From Alectryocaccobium sp964389285 (lineage in GTDB: Bacteria > Bacillota > Clostridia > Lachnospirales > Lachnospiraceae): a stretch of DNA of 64,000 nt. The stretch spans positions 62,001 to 126,000 of the forward strand of contig CAYMCZ010000004.1 in the NCBI GenBank assembly GCA_964389285.1, given 5' to 3'. The notes under the pieces are model-generated. The model had not been told where the DNA came from. It made no database searches and was given only the letters and a program-made list of their open reading frames with translations. Shown here piece after piece: positions 15,299 to 24,479 of this stretch. The position numbers and the translations under genes were made by a program. Positions within the stretch are counted from its first letter, which is position 1; each line of letters starts with the position of its first letter.

Positions 15299-18200
15299 AT
15301 GAAAGGAAAACCCAAACTGTGGAAAAGGGCAGTCGGCATGGCGGCGGCCGCTCTTATGAGCCTCACACTGCTGCCTGCATCCGCTTTTGCCTATTACGGC
15401 GGAGACTGGCAGGACGGAAAAGAGATTGATTACTCGAGCGTTTACATGACCGACGCCGAGATCCCCGATGACGCGGTCGTATATGTATCGATAAGTCAGG
15501 ACGGCGCGTTTTTCACAAGCGACGGACAGACGAGCGGAGAGATTCTGGCTTATGTTCCGGTAAGCATCAAAAAAGCGGCGGCCGTAGATCTGGACGCATA
15601 CGGTCTCGGAGCATACAAATATCCTTGTATTGATAAGGGTAATAACCTCAGCGGATACTATGTAACGCTTCTTCAGGTTATGATCCATGCCGCCGAAACC
15701 TATTACAGCGAAGGCTGGAATTGCGTCGTTGACGGCGATTTCGGAAGTTTTCATTTTAACGGCGGATTTTTCGGATGGGATGATAACCTGACCTACTATG
15801 CAAACGGCGAATATCCGCTGCAGACGGCGGGACGCGGCACGACATGCGATCATATAATAGTACAGCCGGGCGATTTCTATGATATCGGCATGTTTACCAA
15901 CAGAGATTATTATGCGGATCCCGCGGCGGGATATCAGTATTTTACCGATGCTTCCGGAAACATAACCCACGGCTACGATGCAGCAGAAGATACCGCTTTA
16001 CAGGTTTCCCTTAAGAAAGCCATGGTGGACGGCGATATCATGGATCCGGAAAATCCCGGACAGATTCTGGAGCCCGGCAGCTATGAAACAAATCTTACCA
16101 CTATAGACAATGTCGTTTATTACGGGACGTCGCTTTATGACGAAAATGCTCAATGCATCGAAACAGAAGGCGGTTCGGCCTCTATTGTCTTTGAAGAGCC
16201 CGGCACCTATTATCTTTGGACCGAAGGACAGACGGGAAGCACGGTGGACGCGGTCGTTTCCGCTCCGGCGTATGCGGTTGTTACAGTGCAGGAAAGTGCC
16301 CCTGTCGTAACGGCAAACGTAACGGTTCGCGCACAGGTGGAAAGCGAATACGCGGATACTTTCTCGGAACCGCTGTTTGTAAAATCAGATCTGGCGGAAG
16401 CTTACGGTTATGTTGACGAAGTAGTTGGAGCGGTATCCGTACTGGATGCGGCTGTCGCTGAGCATCAGCACATGTTCGGAGATGATTTCACGCCTGACAG
16501 CGCGAGAGAGTATCTTGATGTGAACGCAACCGGAACAACGACCAAAATCTTCGGGATCAGCACATATGCCAACGGCTTTTTCGTAAACGAAGGCTTCCCT
16601 AACGACGGCACGGAAAGCCCGTGGGGAGGATATAACGGCACGCTTATCAACACAACTCCCATATACGAAGGCGATGTTGTGGATCTGTTCATATATTCCG
16701 ATACGTCATACTGGTGCGACTATTATACATTTATCACGGCGGAGTCTGATACCGTGGCAGCGGGAGAAGCTTTAAGCGCAACGGTAAAAGGCGTAATGGC
16801 GATGAATGGATATTTATACAGGACACCGGAAGACTACCGTGCGGCAGCTGCGCCCATGGAAGACATCGGATTTGTCTGGATCAGCAAGGCGACGGGCGAT
16901 GTGACACAGACGCAGGCGTTCTCTGACGAAGACGGAGCGGCAATGGTAACCGCACCGGATGAAGCCGGAGTCTATTATCTGGCAGCGGTATCGTCCGATT
17001 TTGAAGACATCATCAAAAACCCCATAGAGATAAACGTAATCTGTACGGCAAACGTAACGGTTCGCGCACAGGTGGAAAGCGAATACGCGGATACTTTCTC
17101 GGAACCGCTGTTTGTAAAATCAGATCTGGCGGAAGCTTACGGTTATGTTGACGAAGTAGTTGGAGCGGTATCCGTACTGGATGCGGCTGTCGCTGAGCAT
17201 CAGCACATGTTCGGAGATGATTTCACGCCTGACAGCGCGAGAGAGTATCTTGATGTGAACGCAACCGGAACAACGACCAAAATCTTCGGGATCAGCACAT
17301 ATGCCAACGGCTTTTTCGTAAACGAAGGCTTCCCTAACGACGGCACGGAAAGCCCGTGGGGAGGATATAACGGCACGCTTATCAACACAACTCCCATATA
17401 CGAAGGCGATGTTGTGGATCTGTTCATATATTCCGATACGTCATACTGGTGCGACTATTATACATTTATCACGGCGGAGTCTGATACCGTGGCAGCGGGA
17501 GAAGCTTTAAGCGCAACGGTAAAAGGCGTAATGGCGATGAATGGATATTTATACAGGACACCGGAAGACTACCGTGCGGCAGCTGCGCCCATGGAAGACA
17601 TCGGATTTGTCTGGATCAGCAAGGCGACGGGCGATGTGACACAGACGCAGGCGTTCTCTGACGAAGACGGAGCGGCAATGGTAACCGCGCCGGATGCGGC
17701 CGGAGTCTATTATCTGGCGGCAGTGTCGTCCGATTTTGAAGACGTCATCAAAAACCCCATAGAAGTGACTGTAACCGAAGCGGAATTTAAGATCATAAAA
17801 CAGCCTGAAAATACAAACGCGAAAATCGGAGAAGGCGTAAGTTATTCCGTAACTGCATTGAAAGCGGATTCATATCAATGGTATTACAGCAAAGACGGCG
17901 GTAAGAAGTGGTATAAGAGCGCAATGGAAGGCAATGACACGGACAATATCACCGGAACGGTAAAAAGCAATAATATCGGCAATATCTACAGATGCAAGGT
18001 AACGGGCGAAGACGGTACTGTTCTGTATTCCGAGTCCGCCGGCAATGAGATTCAAAGACTGTCCATAACAAAACAGCCTGAAAGCGTTGAAGCTAAAATC
18101 GGAGATACGGTTGTTTATTCAATCGCTGCCGAAAACGCAGAGTCATATCAGTGGTATTACAGTAAAGACGGCGGAGAGAAATGGTACAAGAGTTCAGCCG

Positions 18201-18331
18201 CGGGGGCAGGAGGCACTGAGCTTAGCGTAAAACTTAAGAGCTCAACTGTTAATAATCTTTACAGATGCAAGGTAACCGGTGAAGACGGAACAAGCGTCAC
18301 TTCCGAATCGGCTCATGTATATCAGAGCTAA
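15299..18331 (+). CDS. Secreted protein with DUF4430-like domains, tandem 245-residue repeat and two Ig-like modules
   Basis: 1,010 residues. ATG 15299 is preferred (10 bases after AGGAG); GTG 15293 is too close. Signal peptide about 1-33, ending 'LLPASAFA'. An N-terminal module (about 55-330) has DUF4430-like features: 'VTLLQVMIHAAETYY', 'GFFGWDDNLTYYANGEYPL' and 'IIVQPGDFYDIGMF'. Two almost identical 245-residue repeats follow (about 338-582 and 583-827); each has 'SVLDAAVAEHQHMF', 'GISTYANGFFVNEGFPNDGT' and 'YEGDVVDLFIYSD', a pattern like DUF4430, the transcobalamin C-terminal-like beta domain. Two 'YQWYYSKDGGxKWYKS' Ig-like modules end the protein. No cell-wall anchor motif is seen. The cobalamin riboswitch upstream suggests expression under B12 shortage. 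A corrinoid-binding surface role is inferred; adhesin is the alternative. Confidence 0.85.
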   Translation: MKGKPKLWKRAVGMAAAALMSLTLLPASAFAYYGGDWQDGKEIDYSSVYMTDAEIPDDAVVYVSISQDGAFFTSDGQTSGEILAYVPVSIKKAAAVDLDAYGLGAYKYPCIDKGNNLSGYYVTLLQVMIHAAETYYSEGWNCVVDGDFGSFHFNGGFFGWDDNLTYYANGEYPLQTAGRGTTCDHIIVQPGDFYDIGMFTNRDYYADPAAGYQYFTDASGNITHGYDAAEDTALQVSLKKAMVDGDIMDPENPGQILEPGSYETNLTTIDNVVYYGTSLYDENAQCIETEGGSASIVFEEPGTYYLWTEGQTGSTVDAVVSAPAYAVVTVQESAPVVTANVTVRAQVESEYADTFSEPLFVKSDLAEAYGYVDEVVGAVSVLDAAVAEHQHMFGDDFTPDSAREYLDVNATGTTTKIFGISTYANGFFVNEGFPNDGTESPWGGYNGTLINTTPIYEGDVVDLFIYSDTSYWCDYYTFITAESDTVAAGEALSATVKGVMAMNGYLYRTPEDYRAAAAPMEDIGFVWISKATGDVTQTQAFSDEDGAAMVTAPDEAGVYYLAAVSSDFEDIIKNPIEINVICTANVTVRAQVESEYADTFSEPLFVKSDLAEAYGYVDEVVGAVSVLDAAVAEHQHMFGDDFTPDSAREYLDVNATGTTTKIFGISTYANGFFVNEGFPNDGTESPWGGYNGTLINTTPIYEGDVVDLFIYSDTSYWCDYYTFITAESDTVAAGEALSATVKGVMAMNGYLYRTPEDYRAAAAPMEDIGFVWISKATGDVTQTQAFSDEDGAAMVTAPDAAGVYYLAAVSSDFEDVIKNPIEVTVTEAEFKIIKQPENTNAKIGEGVSYSVTALKADSYQWYYSKDGGKKWYKSAMEGNDTDNITGTVKSNNIGNIYRCKVTGEDGTVLYSESAGNEIQRLSITKQPESVEAKIGDTVVYSIAAENAESYQWYYSKDGGEKWYKSSAAGAGGTELSVKLKSSTVNNLYRCKVTGEDGTSVTSESAHVYQS
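16310..17779 (+). repeat. Tandem direct repeat, 735-bp unit, two copies
   Basis: Copy 1 is 16310-17044, copy 2 is 17045-17779. By eye the first ~644 bases (16310-16953) are identical between copies; scattered changes appear only in the last ~90 bases. The unit is exactly 245 codons and encodes one DUF4430-like module of the 1,010-residue protein. This indicates recent duplication or ongoing gene conversion, and copy number may vary between strains. Confidence 0.95.
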
Positions 18332-18384
18332 AGAATATCGGCACATAAGAATACCGAAAAACAACTGAAATTTTTCTTTAAAGC

Positions 18385-18423
18385 AGCAACCCGCCTGTCC
18401 CGAAACGGAGCAGACGGGTTGCT
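18385..18423. terminator. Hairpin terminator after 15299-18331 gene
   Basis: AGCAACCCG (18385-18393) pairs with CGGGTTGCT (18415-18423). There is no T-run on the plus side; on the minus strand TTTAAAGAAAAATTTC follows. It separates the secreted-protein gene from the polysaccharide operon. Confidence 0.55.
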
Positions 18424-18437
18424 GACAATACAAGTTG

Positions 18438-18466
18438 TTGACACAACATGATTCAAAATGTTAAAT
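18438..18466 (+). promoter_or_regulatory. Promoter of the polysaccharide operon
   Basis: TTGACA (18438-18443), 17-base spacer, TTAAAT (18461-18466), about 45 bases before the sugar transferase start. Confidence 0.65.
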
Positions 18467-18509
18467 TAACGAATATTTGAAAATTATATCCGGATGGGAG
18501 GTAACGGCT

Positions 18510-19955
18510 TTGTTTGAAAAAGAAAGTAAAATGCTGAAGCATCTGGATTTTATTATTATAGATATTATATGCATGTATGCGGCATATTTTATCGCATACA
18601 TTATAAGAGAAGGTTTTCCGATTGACTTTGACTCGATGCTCGTTCGGGCGTCGGTAATAATATATCTCATAGTCAATCTTCTGGTGACATATTTTGCGTC
18701 AAGCTATAAAAATGTCGTAAAAAGAGGGTATCTGGTCGAACTGCGTTTCGCGGTTATGCATGTGCTCGGAATAACCCTTTTTGTCATAATGGCGTTTTTT
18801 GTTTTTAAGCTGGCGGATAAACAGTCGCGGGCCATAGTCCTGATGACGGCGGTTTTTTATCTGATTTTCACATGGACCTTGAGGTGTCTGAGAAAGTCGC
18901 AGCTCAGAAAAACCAAGCTGCGAAAGAAAAAGTCGCTTTTGCTGATAACCTCGGCAGAGAAGGTCGACAGGATCATGAAAGATTTTAACGATGAGCGCCA
19001 GATACGTTACGCGATCCGGGCCATAGTCCTGACCGACTCGGAAGCGGAAATAAAAGAGTATCGGGGAATTCCCGTGGAATCAGACATAAAAAAAGTGCAT
19101 GATTTTGCGAAAGAGCGTTGGCTGGACGGCGTACTTATAAGTCCCGGAGCCGATGACGCGCTCTCGGAAAGGTTTCTGGACGGATTTCTGGAAATGGGAA
19201 TACCGGTTCATCACGGCATCTTTCATAAAGAGGCCGCACACGAATGGAAAAACAGCACTGGCAAGGTCGGAAACTATATAGTATATACCGAAAGCATGCG
19301 GCTGATCGGGCCGGGGCAGATGGCACTGAAACGGCTAATGGATATAGTCGGGGGTCTTTTGGGCTGCGCGGCAGTGGGAATACTCTATATTTTTATCGCT
19401 CCCCGGATTAAAAAAGCTTCGCCCGGGCCGGTTTTTTTCAAACAGGAAAGAGTCGGACGAAACGGCAGAACCTTTTATATGTATAAATTCAGAACCATGG
19501 TTCCGAATGCGGACGAGCTTAAAGCACAATACATGAAAGAAAACCGAATCGCCGACGGCATGATGTTTAAGATGGACTTTGATCCGAGGGTCATCGGCAA
19601 CGAGCTCCTTCCCGACGGGACCAAAAAAACCGGCATAGGGGATTTTCTGCGAAGGACGAGCCTGGACGAATTTCCCCAGTTTTTCAATGTGCTTAAAGGC
19701 GATATGAGCCTTGTAGGCACCAGGCCGCCCACGCTTGACGAATGGAAAAAATACCTCGGACACCACAGGGTCCGCATGGCTATCAAGCCCGGAATTACCG
19801 GTCTGTGGCAGGTGAGCGGCAGGAGTGAGATAACGGATTTCGAAGAAGTGGTGAGGCTGGACAGGGAATATATAAATACGTTCAGTCTGGGAATGGATAT
19901 GAAAATACTTGCAAAAACCATCACGACCGTATTAGATAAAAAGGGATCCATGTAA
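18510..19955 (+). CDS. Polyprenyl-phosphate sugar-1-phosphate transferase (priming glycosyltransferase)
   Basis: About 481 residues. TTG 18510 is chosen because GGGAGGT (18496-18502) sits 7 bases before it; the in-frame TTG at 18477 lacks a ribosome site. N-terminal membrane helices, a CoA-binding-like/NAD-type central region, a further helix ('IVGGLLGCAAVGILYIFIAP') and the C-terminal bacterial sugar transferase domain: 'MYKFRTM', 'LRRTSLDEFPQFFNVLKGDM', 'SLVGTRPP' and 'KPGITGLWQVSGRS'. This family moves a sugar-1-phosphate onto undecaprenyl phosphate, the first step of capsule or exopolysaccharide repeat assembly. As first gene of the operon it is the expected initiator. Confidence 0.93.
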   Translation: MFEKESKMLKHLDFIIIDIICMYAAYFIAYIIREGFPIDFDSMLVRASVIIYLIVNLLVTYFASSYKNVVKRGYLVELRFAVMHVLGITLFVIMAFFVFKLADKQSRAIVLMTAVFYLIFTWTLRCLRKSQLRKTKLRKKKSLLLITSAEKVDRIMKDFNDERQIRYAIRAIVLTDSEAEIKEYRGIPVESDIKKVHDFAKERWLDGVLISPGADDALSERFLDGFLEMGIPVHHGIFHKEAAHEWKNSTGKVGNYIVYTESMRLIGPGQMALKRLMDIVGGLLGCAAVGILYIFIAPRIKKASPGPVFFKQERVGRNGRTFYMYKFRTMVPNADELKAQYMKENRIADGMMFKMDFDPRVIGNELLPDGTKKTGIGDFLRRTSLDEFPQFFNVLKGDMSLVGTRPPTLDEWKKYLGHHRVRMAIKPGITGLWQVSGRSEITDFEEVVRLDREYINTFSLGMDMKILAKTITTVLDKKGSM

Positions 19956-19961
19956 GGCTTT

Positions 19962-20432
19962 ATGAGAGAGAAAAAAAAGAAGGTTTGTTTTGCGGCGTCG
20001 ACGGGGGGACATTTTGAACAGCTTTTGATGTTAAAGCCCCTTATGGAACGATACGACAGCTTCATAATTACGGAAAAAACAGAATATAAAGCGGTTGTTC
20101 CCGGTAAAAAAATGTATTATTTGCACCAGGTGAACAGAAAAGAAAAGAAGTATATCCTGCTTATGATGAGGAATACGTTTCGGTCGCTGGCGATTTTCGC
20201 AAAGGAAAGACCCGATGTTGTGATTTCCACCGGCGTTCTGGCCGTTATTCCGATATGTCTGCTGGCTAAAATGTTTCGTAAAAAACTGATTTATATAGAA
20301 TCATTCGCAAAGATAAGCTCGCCTACCGAAACGGGAAAGCTTTTATATAAGTATGCCGATCAGTTTTACGTGCAGTGGGAAAGTATGCTTGAGATATATC
20401 CCAAAGCGATCTGTCTCGGCGGAATTTATTAA
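19962..20432 (+). CDS. Alg14/PssD-type glycosyltransferase subunit
   Basis: 156 residues. 'VCFAASTGGHFEQLLML' at the start and 'DVVISTGVLAVIPICLLAKM' in the middle are typical of Alg14/PssD, the membrane-tethering, acceptor-side half of a split GT-B enzyme. Its catalytic partner (Alg13/PssE-like) is encoded at 21830-22309, with the flippase gene lying between. Together they probably add the second sugar to the lipid-linked primer. It starts 6 bases after the sugar transferase stop. Confidence 0.87.
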   Translation: MREKKKKVCFAASTGGHFEQLLMLKPLMERYDSFIITEKTEYKAVVPGKKMYYLHQVNRKEKKYILLMMRNTFRSLAIFAKERPDVVISTGVLAVIPICLLAKMFRKKLIYIESFAKISSPTETGKLLYKYADQFYVQWESMLEIYPKAICLGGIY

Positions 20433-20435
20433 GAC

Positions 20436-21833
20436 ATGCAAAGAGAAAGAGAATTTGTAAAAAATACATTCGTACTGTCTGTCGGCAGGCTGCTTCCGAA
20501 GATTACGGCACTGATTACATTGCCGATCCTTACGGCCTGCCTTACAAAGGCGGAGTACGGCACATATGACCTGATAACAACACTGATAATGCTTGTTATT
20601 CCTATTGCCACTTTGCAGATACAGTCGGCTGCTTTCAGATTCCTCATAGATTACAGGCATGACAGAATCGGCGCGGAGGAAATTATTTCAAACATTTTTG
20701 CGGTAACTATTCCGATTTCCCTGGCTGTTTCCTGTGTCATTCCTTTGTTTTTCGGGCAGCTTACCTTATTTTCAAGGCTGCTGATAGGGGTTTATTTTTT
20801 TATAGATACCCTGTATGTTACGGCCAGTCAGATTGCAAGAGGACTGGGATACAATAAATATTATTCCATAGGGTCTTCCATTATTTCATTTGTGAACATG
20901 CTGGGAATAATCCTCGCCGTATATATATCAGGACAGGGAATTCTCGGAGTGATGCTTTCTCTTGCGGCAGCGCAGATCGCGGGATTTGTTTTTATTTCAG
21001 CAAAAAGCCGTTTGTTTTCTTATATATCATTTCAGCGGGCTTCCGGAAAACGAATAAAAGAACTGCTGGCATACTCATGGCCGATGATACCGAACAATCT
21101 TTCCTCATGGGTTTTGAAGCTTTCCGACAGGCTGGTGATAACGGCCTTTATCGGAGTGCAGGCAAATGCGGTTTATGCGGTGGCGAACAAGATTCCGAAT
21201 CTGTTGGCTTTGGCGCAGCAGATAGTGGTAATGGCATGGCAGGAAAATGCTTCCATAGCGGTTAAGGATAAGGATGCCGGAGAGTATTATTCCAAAATGC
21301 TGCGCTCCATGTTTGATCTTATGTTCGGATTTACGGCGCTTCTGATAGCGGGAACCCCTTTGATTTTCAGGATACTTATCAGGGGCGATTACGGAGAAGC
21401 TTATTATCAGATGCCCGTTCTGATACTGGCAATGTTCTTTTTTGCCATGTCCTCTTTTTTCGGAGGCATATATGTAGCGCATAAAAAAACGATAAATGTA
21501 GGCGTTACCACTATGGTAGCTGCCGGCATAAATCTTGCGATCGATTTGGGATTTATCAATTATATCGGAATATGGGCGGCCTCTTTGTCCACGTTGATCG
21601 CTTATGTGGTGCTTTATTATTACAGGATGATTAATTCTAAAAACTTCCAGCCAATTAAGGTGAATTGGGGCAGACAAAGCGTTCAGATCGCGGTTATGTG
21701 CGGCATGTTGGGAATGTGCTTCATGCAAACGCGTATATTAAACATAGCAAACGCTGTTTTGGGCGTTATGCTTTTTGCTCTTTTCAACAGAAGAATTATA
21801 AGAAAGGCAGTTAATAAACTGAAAAAAAGATGA
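20436..21833 (+). CDS. Oligosaccharide flippase (Wzx-like, MOP superfamily)
   Basis: 465 residues with about 12-14 hydrophobic segments. The N-terminal pattern 'KNTFVLSVGRLLPKITALIT' and 'LTKAEYGTYDL' are typical of polysaccharide biosynthesis flippases. It would move lipid-linked repeat units across the membrane for polymerisation. It starts 3 bases after the Alg14-like gene and overlaps the Alg13-like gene by 4 bases. Confidence 0.9.
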   Translation: MQREREFVKNTFVLSVGRLLPKITALITLPILTACLTKAEYGTYDLITTLIMLVIPIATLQIQSAAFRFLIDYRHDRIGAEEIISNIFAVTIPISLAVSCVIPLFFGQLTLFSRLLIGVYFFIDTLYVTASQIARGLGYNKYYSIGSSIISFVNMLGIILAVYISGQGILGVMLSLAAAQIAGFVFISAKSRLFSYISFQRASGKRIKELLAYSWPMIPNNLSSWVLKLSDRLVITAFIGVQANAVYAVANKIPNLLALAQQIVVMAWQENASIAVKDKDAGEYYSKMLRSMFDLMFGFTALLIAGTPLIFRILIRGDYGEAYYQMPVLILAMFFFAMSSFFGGIYVAHKKTINVGVTTMVAAGINLAIDLGFINYIGIWAASLSTLIAYVVLYYYRMINSKNFQPIKVNWGRQSVQIAVMCGMLGMCFMQTRILNIANAVLGVMLFALFNRRIIRKAVNKLKKR

Positions 21834-22309
21834 TCTTTATTACGCTCGGGTCGCAGAAATTCCAGTTCAATCGGCTTCTGGCAGCTGTTGATAAACTTAT
21901 AGAGAATCAAATTATAAAAGAAGATGTATTTGCCCAGACGGGATACAGTGATTATATTCCCAGGCACTATAACTTTCAAAAATTTCTGAATCGTGATGAG
22001 TATGCTTCCGTTATGGGCGAATCGGACATGGTTATTACTCACGGAGGCACAGGCGCGATTATAGGAGCCGTTAAGCTCGGGAAGAAGGTGATAGCGGTTC
22101 CGCGGCTTAAAGAATATGGTGAACATGTTGACGATCACCAGCTTCAAATAGTTGAAATGTTTGAAGAAATGAATCTTATAAGCGGGTGCAGAGACTGCGG
22201 GGAACTGCATAATGTCTTGGAAAAAGCAAAATCAAGAAACTATGATAAATACAAAAGCAACACTCAAAGTATTATCGATAACATAGCGCAAATGATAGAC
22301 TCTTTATAA
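21830..22309 (+). CDS. Alg13/PssE-type glycosyltransferase subunit
   Basis: 159 residues. 'MIFITLGSQKFQFNRLL' at the start, 'SDMVITHGGTGAIIGAVKLG' and 'VIAVPR...HVDDHQLQI' match the donor-binding C-terminal domain of GT28 enzymes (Alg13, PssE, EpsE). It lacks the acceptor-binding half, which the Alg14-like protein at 19962-20432 supplies. Translation is coupled to the flippase (ATGA overlap). Confidence 0.9.
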   Translation: MIFITLGSQKFQFNRLLAAVDKLIENQIIKEDVFAQTGYSDYIPRHYNFQKFLNRDEYASVMGESDMVITHGGTGAIIGAVKLGKKVIAVPRLKEYGEHVDDHQLQIVEMFEEMNLISGCRDCGELHNVLEKAKSRNYDKYKSNTQSIIDNIAQMIDSL

Positions 22310-22327
22310 TCAGGTACTTTATATTAA

Positions 22328-23533
22328 ATGGACAGTAGTTTAGCCCTAAAAAGAAAAAAAGTGAATAAACTATGCCTTGCGGATATAAGCATGCTGGTTA
22401 TGTGCGTTATTACTGTAGCGTTTCATAATTATCACAGCCTTATGGTTGTCTCTCAAGTCCAGTGCGTTGTTATTATATGGACAAAAGCAATGGCCATGAA
22501 TAAATGCCGCATAACAAAAAGCCTGTTTCGCTATCTCAGAAGAGGTTTGATGCTTATAGGATTTGGCGCGTTATCGGCATTGTGGGCCGTAAATACAGGC
22601 GGGATTGAGGAAGCACTGATAGCAATGATACAGGTGCTTGCCATCGGAAGCTGCGTGCTTTTATATCTTAAAAGCAAGTCAAATTATGACAAACTGATTC
22701 TGATGCTTGCCGTTGCGGGTATTGCGCTCTGTATAAGAATTCTTTTGCAGGTTCCGATATACGCCTGGTCGGGAGAGCGGATAGGGCAGTATATCGGATA
22801 CGGAAACGTAGGCATCAGTAACTATCTCTCTTTTATTGCGGTATTTATTATTGACTGGGCGATTGACAACAGGAATAAAATAATTCTCGCATGCGGAATA
22901 ATTATGGTTGCTTTTGCAACGCTTTCCGGAAGCAAGAAAGCACTGTTAATTGCGGTTATTGTTTATCCGCTGCTTATTTTGTTTAAAAGCAGGAATCCGG
23001 TACAGCTTCTGAAAAGGCTTCTGTTTATAGCTGCGCTGATTGTCATTATATGGGTTTTGATTACTTACTTGCCTCTGCTTTATAATACGGTTGGTTACAG
23101 AATACAGGCCATGTTTGATTTCATAAACGGAACGGGCGCTTCAGCTTCCACTGAGGTTAGATGGAAATTAAAGCTTTATGCTCTGGATCAGTTTACCCGG
23201 CATCCGATAGCGGGGGTCGGGCTGGACGCTTTTAAATTTCTTAATGTCTATCAGAGATATGCGCATGATAATTATCTGGAAATGCTTGCTACGCTGGGAA
23301 TAATCGGCTTTGTCCTGTATTACTGGCTTTTTATAGAAATGACGATACTGTCAATAAAAAAACTGGTAATTCAAAAACGGAGAGAGTTTGCCGTTGTTCT
23401 GGCGTTTCTTATCATGTTTTTTGTTGCGGAAACGGCATCCATCTCATATACACAGGAAAGTATTCAGATTGCGGTTGCAATGTGCTTTGCTTTAATAACC
23501 AATCCCTTATTAAAAGGCGGGACAGCTTCATGA
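22328..23533 (+). CDS. O-antigen ligase/polymerase-like membrane protein (Wzy-like)
   Basis: 401 residues, about 10-12 hydrophobic segments, with a large extracellular loop between 'YLPLLYNTVGYRIQ' and 'HDNYLEML'. The 'RHPIAGVGLDAF...HDNYLEMLATLGIIGF' block is the Wzy_C/O-antigen ligase signature. It is the expected repeat-unit polymerase in this flippase-dependent pathway. The stop overlaps the next start. Confidence 0.87.
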   Translation: MDSSLALKRKKVNKLCLADISMLVMCVITVAFHNYHSLMVVSQVQCVVIIWTKAMAMNKCRITKSLFRYLRRGLMLIGFGALSALWAVNTGGIEEALIAMIQVLAIGSCVLLYLKSKSNYDKLILMLAVAGIALCIRILLQVPIYAWSGERIGQYIGYGNVGISNYLSFIAVFIIDWAIDNRNKIILACGIIMVAFATLSGSKKALLIAVIVYPLLILFKSRNPVQLLKRLLFIAALIVIIWVLITYLPLLYNTVGYRIQAMFDFINGTGASASTEVRWKLKLYALDQFTRHPIAGVGLDAFKFLNVYQRYAHDNYLEMLATLGIIGFVLYYWLFIEMTILSIKKLVIQKRREFAVVLAFLIMFFVAETASISYTQESIQIAVAMCFALITNPLLKGGTAS

Positions 23534-24444
23534 ATACACAAACAATAGAAATGTCGGCAAATCCGATGGTGAGTACGGTAATCATCACCTGCAGAAGAAA
23601 GCCTGACATACTGAAAAGAGCGCTTGAAAGCGCGGTTAATCAGACATATAAAAATCAGGAAATTATCATTGTCAACGACGCGCCGGAACAGACGGAACTT
23701 GAAAAGCGCATAAGGGAAATGATTTTTGACTTTGACGATGACAGGATCAAATATTTAGTTCATGAAAAAAACTCGGGAGCATGCAAAGCCAGAAATACCG
23801 GAATCCTTAATTCAAAAGGCGATTTTATCGCTCTGCTTGACGACGATGACGAATGGATGCCTGAAAAAACCGAAAAACAGTTAAAAGGCTTTACTTCGGA
23901 AAAAACGGGAATGGTGTACAGCGCTCATGTCGAGCAGTTTTCGGACGGACGCACAAAAGAAATAGTGACATGCAATGAATCGGGCAACCTGTTAAAACCC
24001 CTGTTATATAAAAACTGTATAGGCGGCTGCTCCATGCCGCTTATCAGAAAAGAGGTGTTCGATAAATGCGGGCTTTTTGACGAGGAGCTTTTGTCGCTGC
24101 AGGATTATGATATGTGGCTCCGTATAGCAAAAGAGTATCATATAAACTATGTTCCGGGTGTACTGGTAAGAAAATATACGCTGTCGGACTCCATTACAGG
24201 CAATTTTCAAAAGAAAAAACAGGGTTATGAAAAAATATGGGAAAAGCACGGATATCTGTATAAAAACAATCCGGAGGCATTTAATTCCAGAATGAATCGC
24301 GAAGCGGCGGCTTTTCTGAAAAATAAAGAGTATCGTTTGTTTTTTTCAAAATGGATGCAGGCCGTGAAAGCAAAGCCCCTGTCATCGATGAACGTGACCG
24401 AGCCGGTCAGGGCGGCAGGCAAACTCTTGATGGGAAAACGGTGA
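23530..24444 (+). CDS. Glycosyltransferase family 2 protein
   Basis: About 304 residues from ATG 23530, which overlaps the polymerase stop (ATGA); an upstream in-frame ATG at 23482 would overlap the polymerase by 52 bases and add a non-conserved stretch. Motifs: 'VSTVIITCRRKPDILKRALE', 'IVNDAPEQ' (a changed form of the usual NDGS), 'KARNTGI', a DxD within 'LDDDDEWM' and a C-terminal 'LQDYDMWLRIA' block. It probably builds the polysaccharide repeat unit. Confidence 0.88.
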   Translation: MNTQTIEMSANPMVSTVIITCRRKPDILKRALESAVNQTYKNQEIIIVNDAPEQTELEKRIREMIFDFDDDRIKYLVHEKNSGACKARNTGILNSKGDFIALLDDDDEWMPEKTEKQLKGFTSEKTGMVYSAHVEQFSDGRTKEIVTCNESGNLLKPLLYKNCIGGCSMPLIRKEVFDKCGLFDEELLSLQDYDMWLRIAKEYHINYVPGVLVRKYTLSDSITGNFQKKKQGYEKIWEKHGYLYKNNPEAFNSRMNREAAAFLKNKEYRLFFSKWMQAVKAKPLSSMNVTEPVRAAGKLLMGKR

Positions 24445-24479
24445 AAGCACATTAAAGGACTGCAAAAGGTTGATTGTTT

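Noticed and set aside
15146..15970. Minus-strand frame across the riboswitch terminator and signal peptide of the 15299 gene
   Set aside because: It overlaps a clear gene and regulatory element on the plus strand and looks like a codon-bias shadow.
16310..17779. Tandem repeat as an insertion sequence or transposon
   Set aside because: It is in frame, a whole number of codons, encodes a surface module, and has no transposase or terminal inverted repeats.
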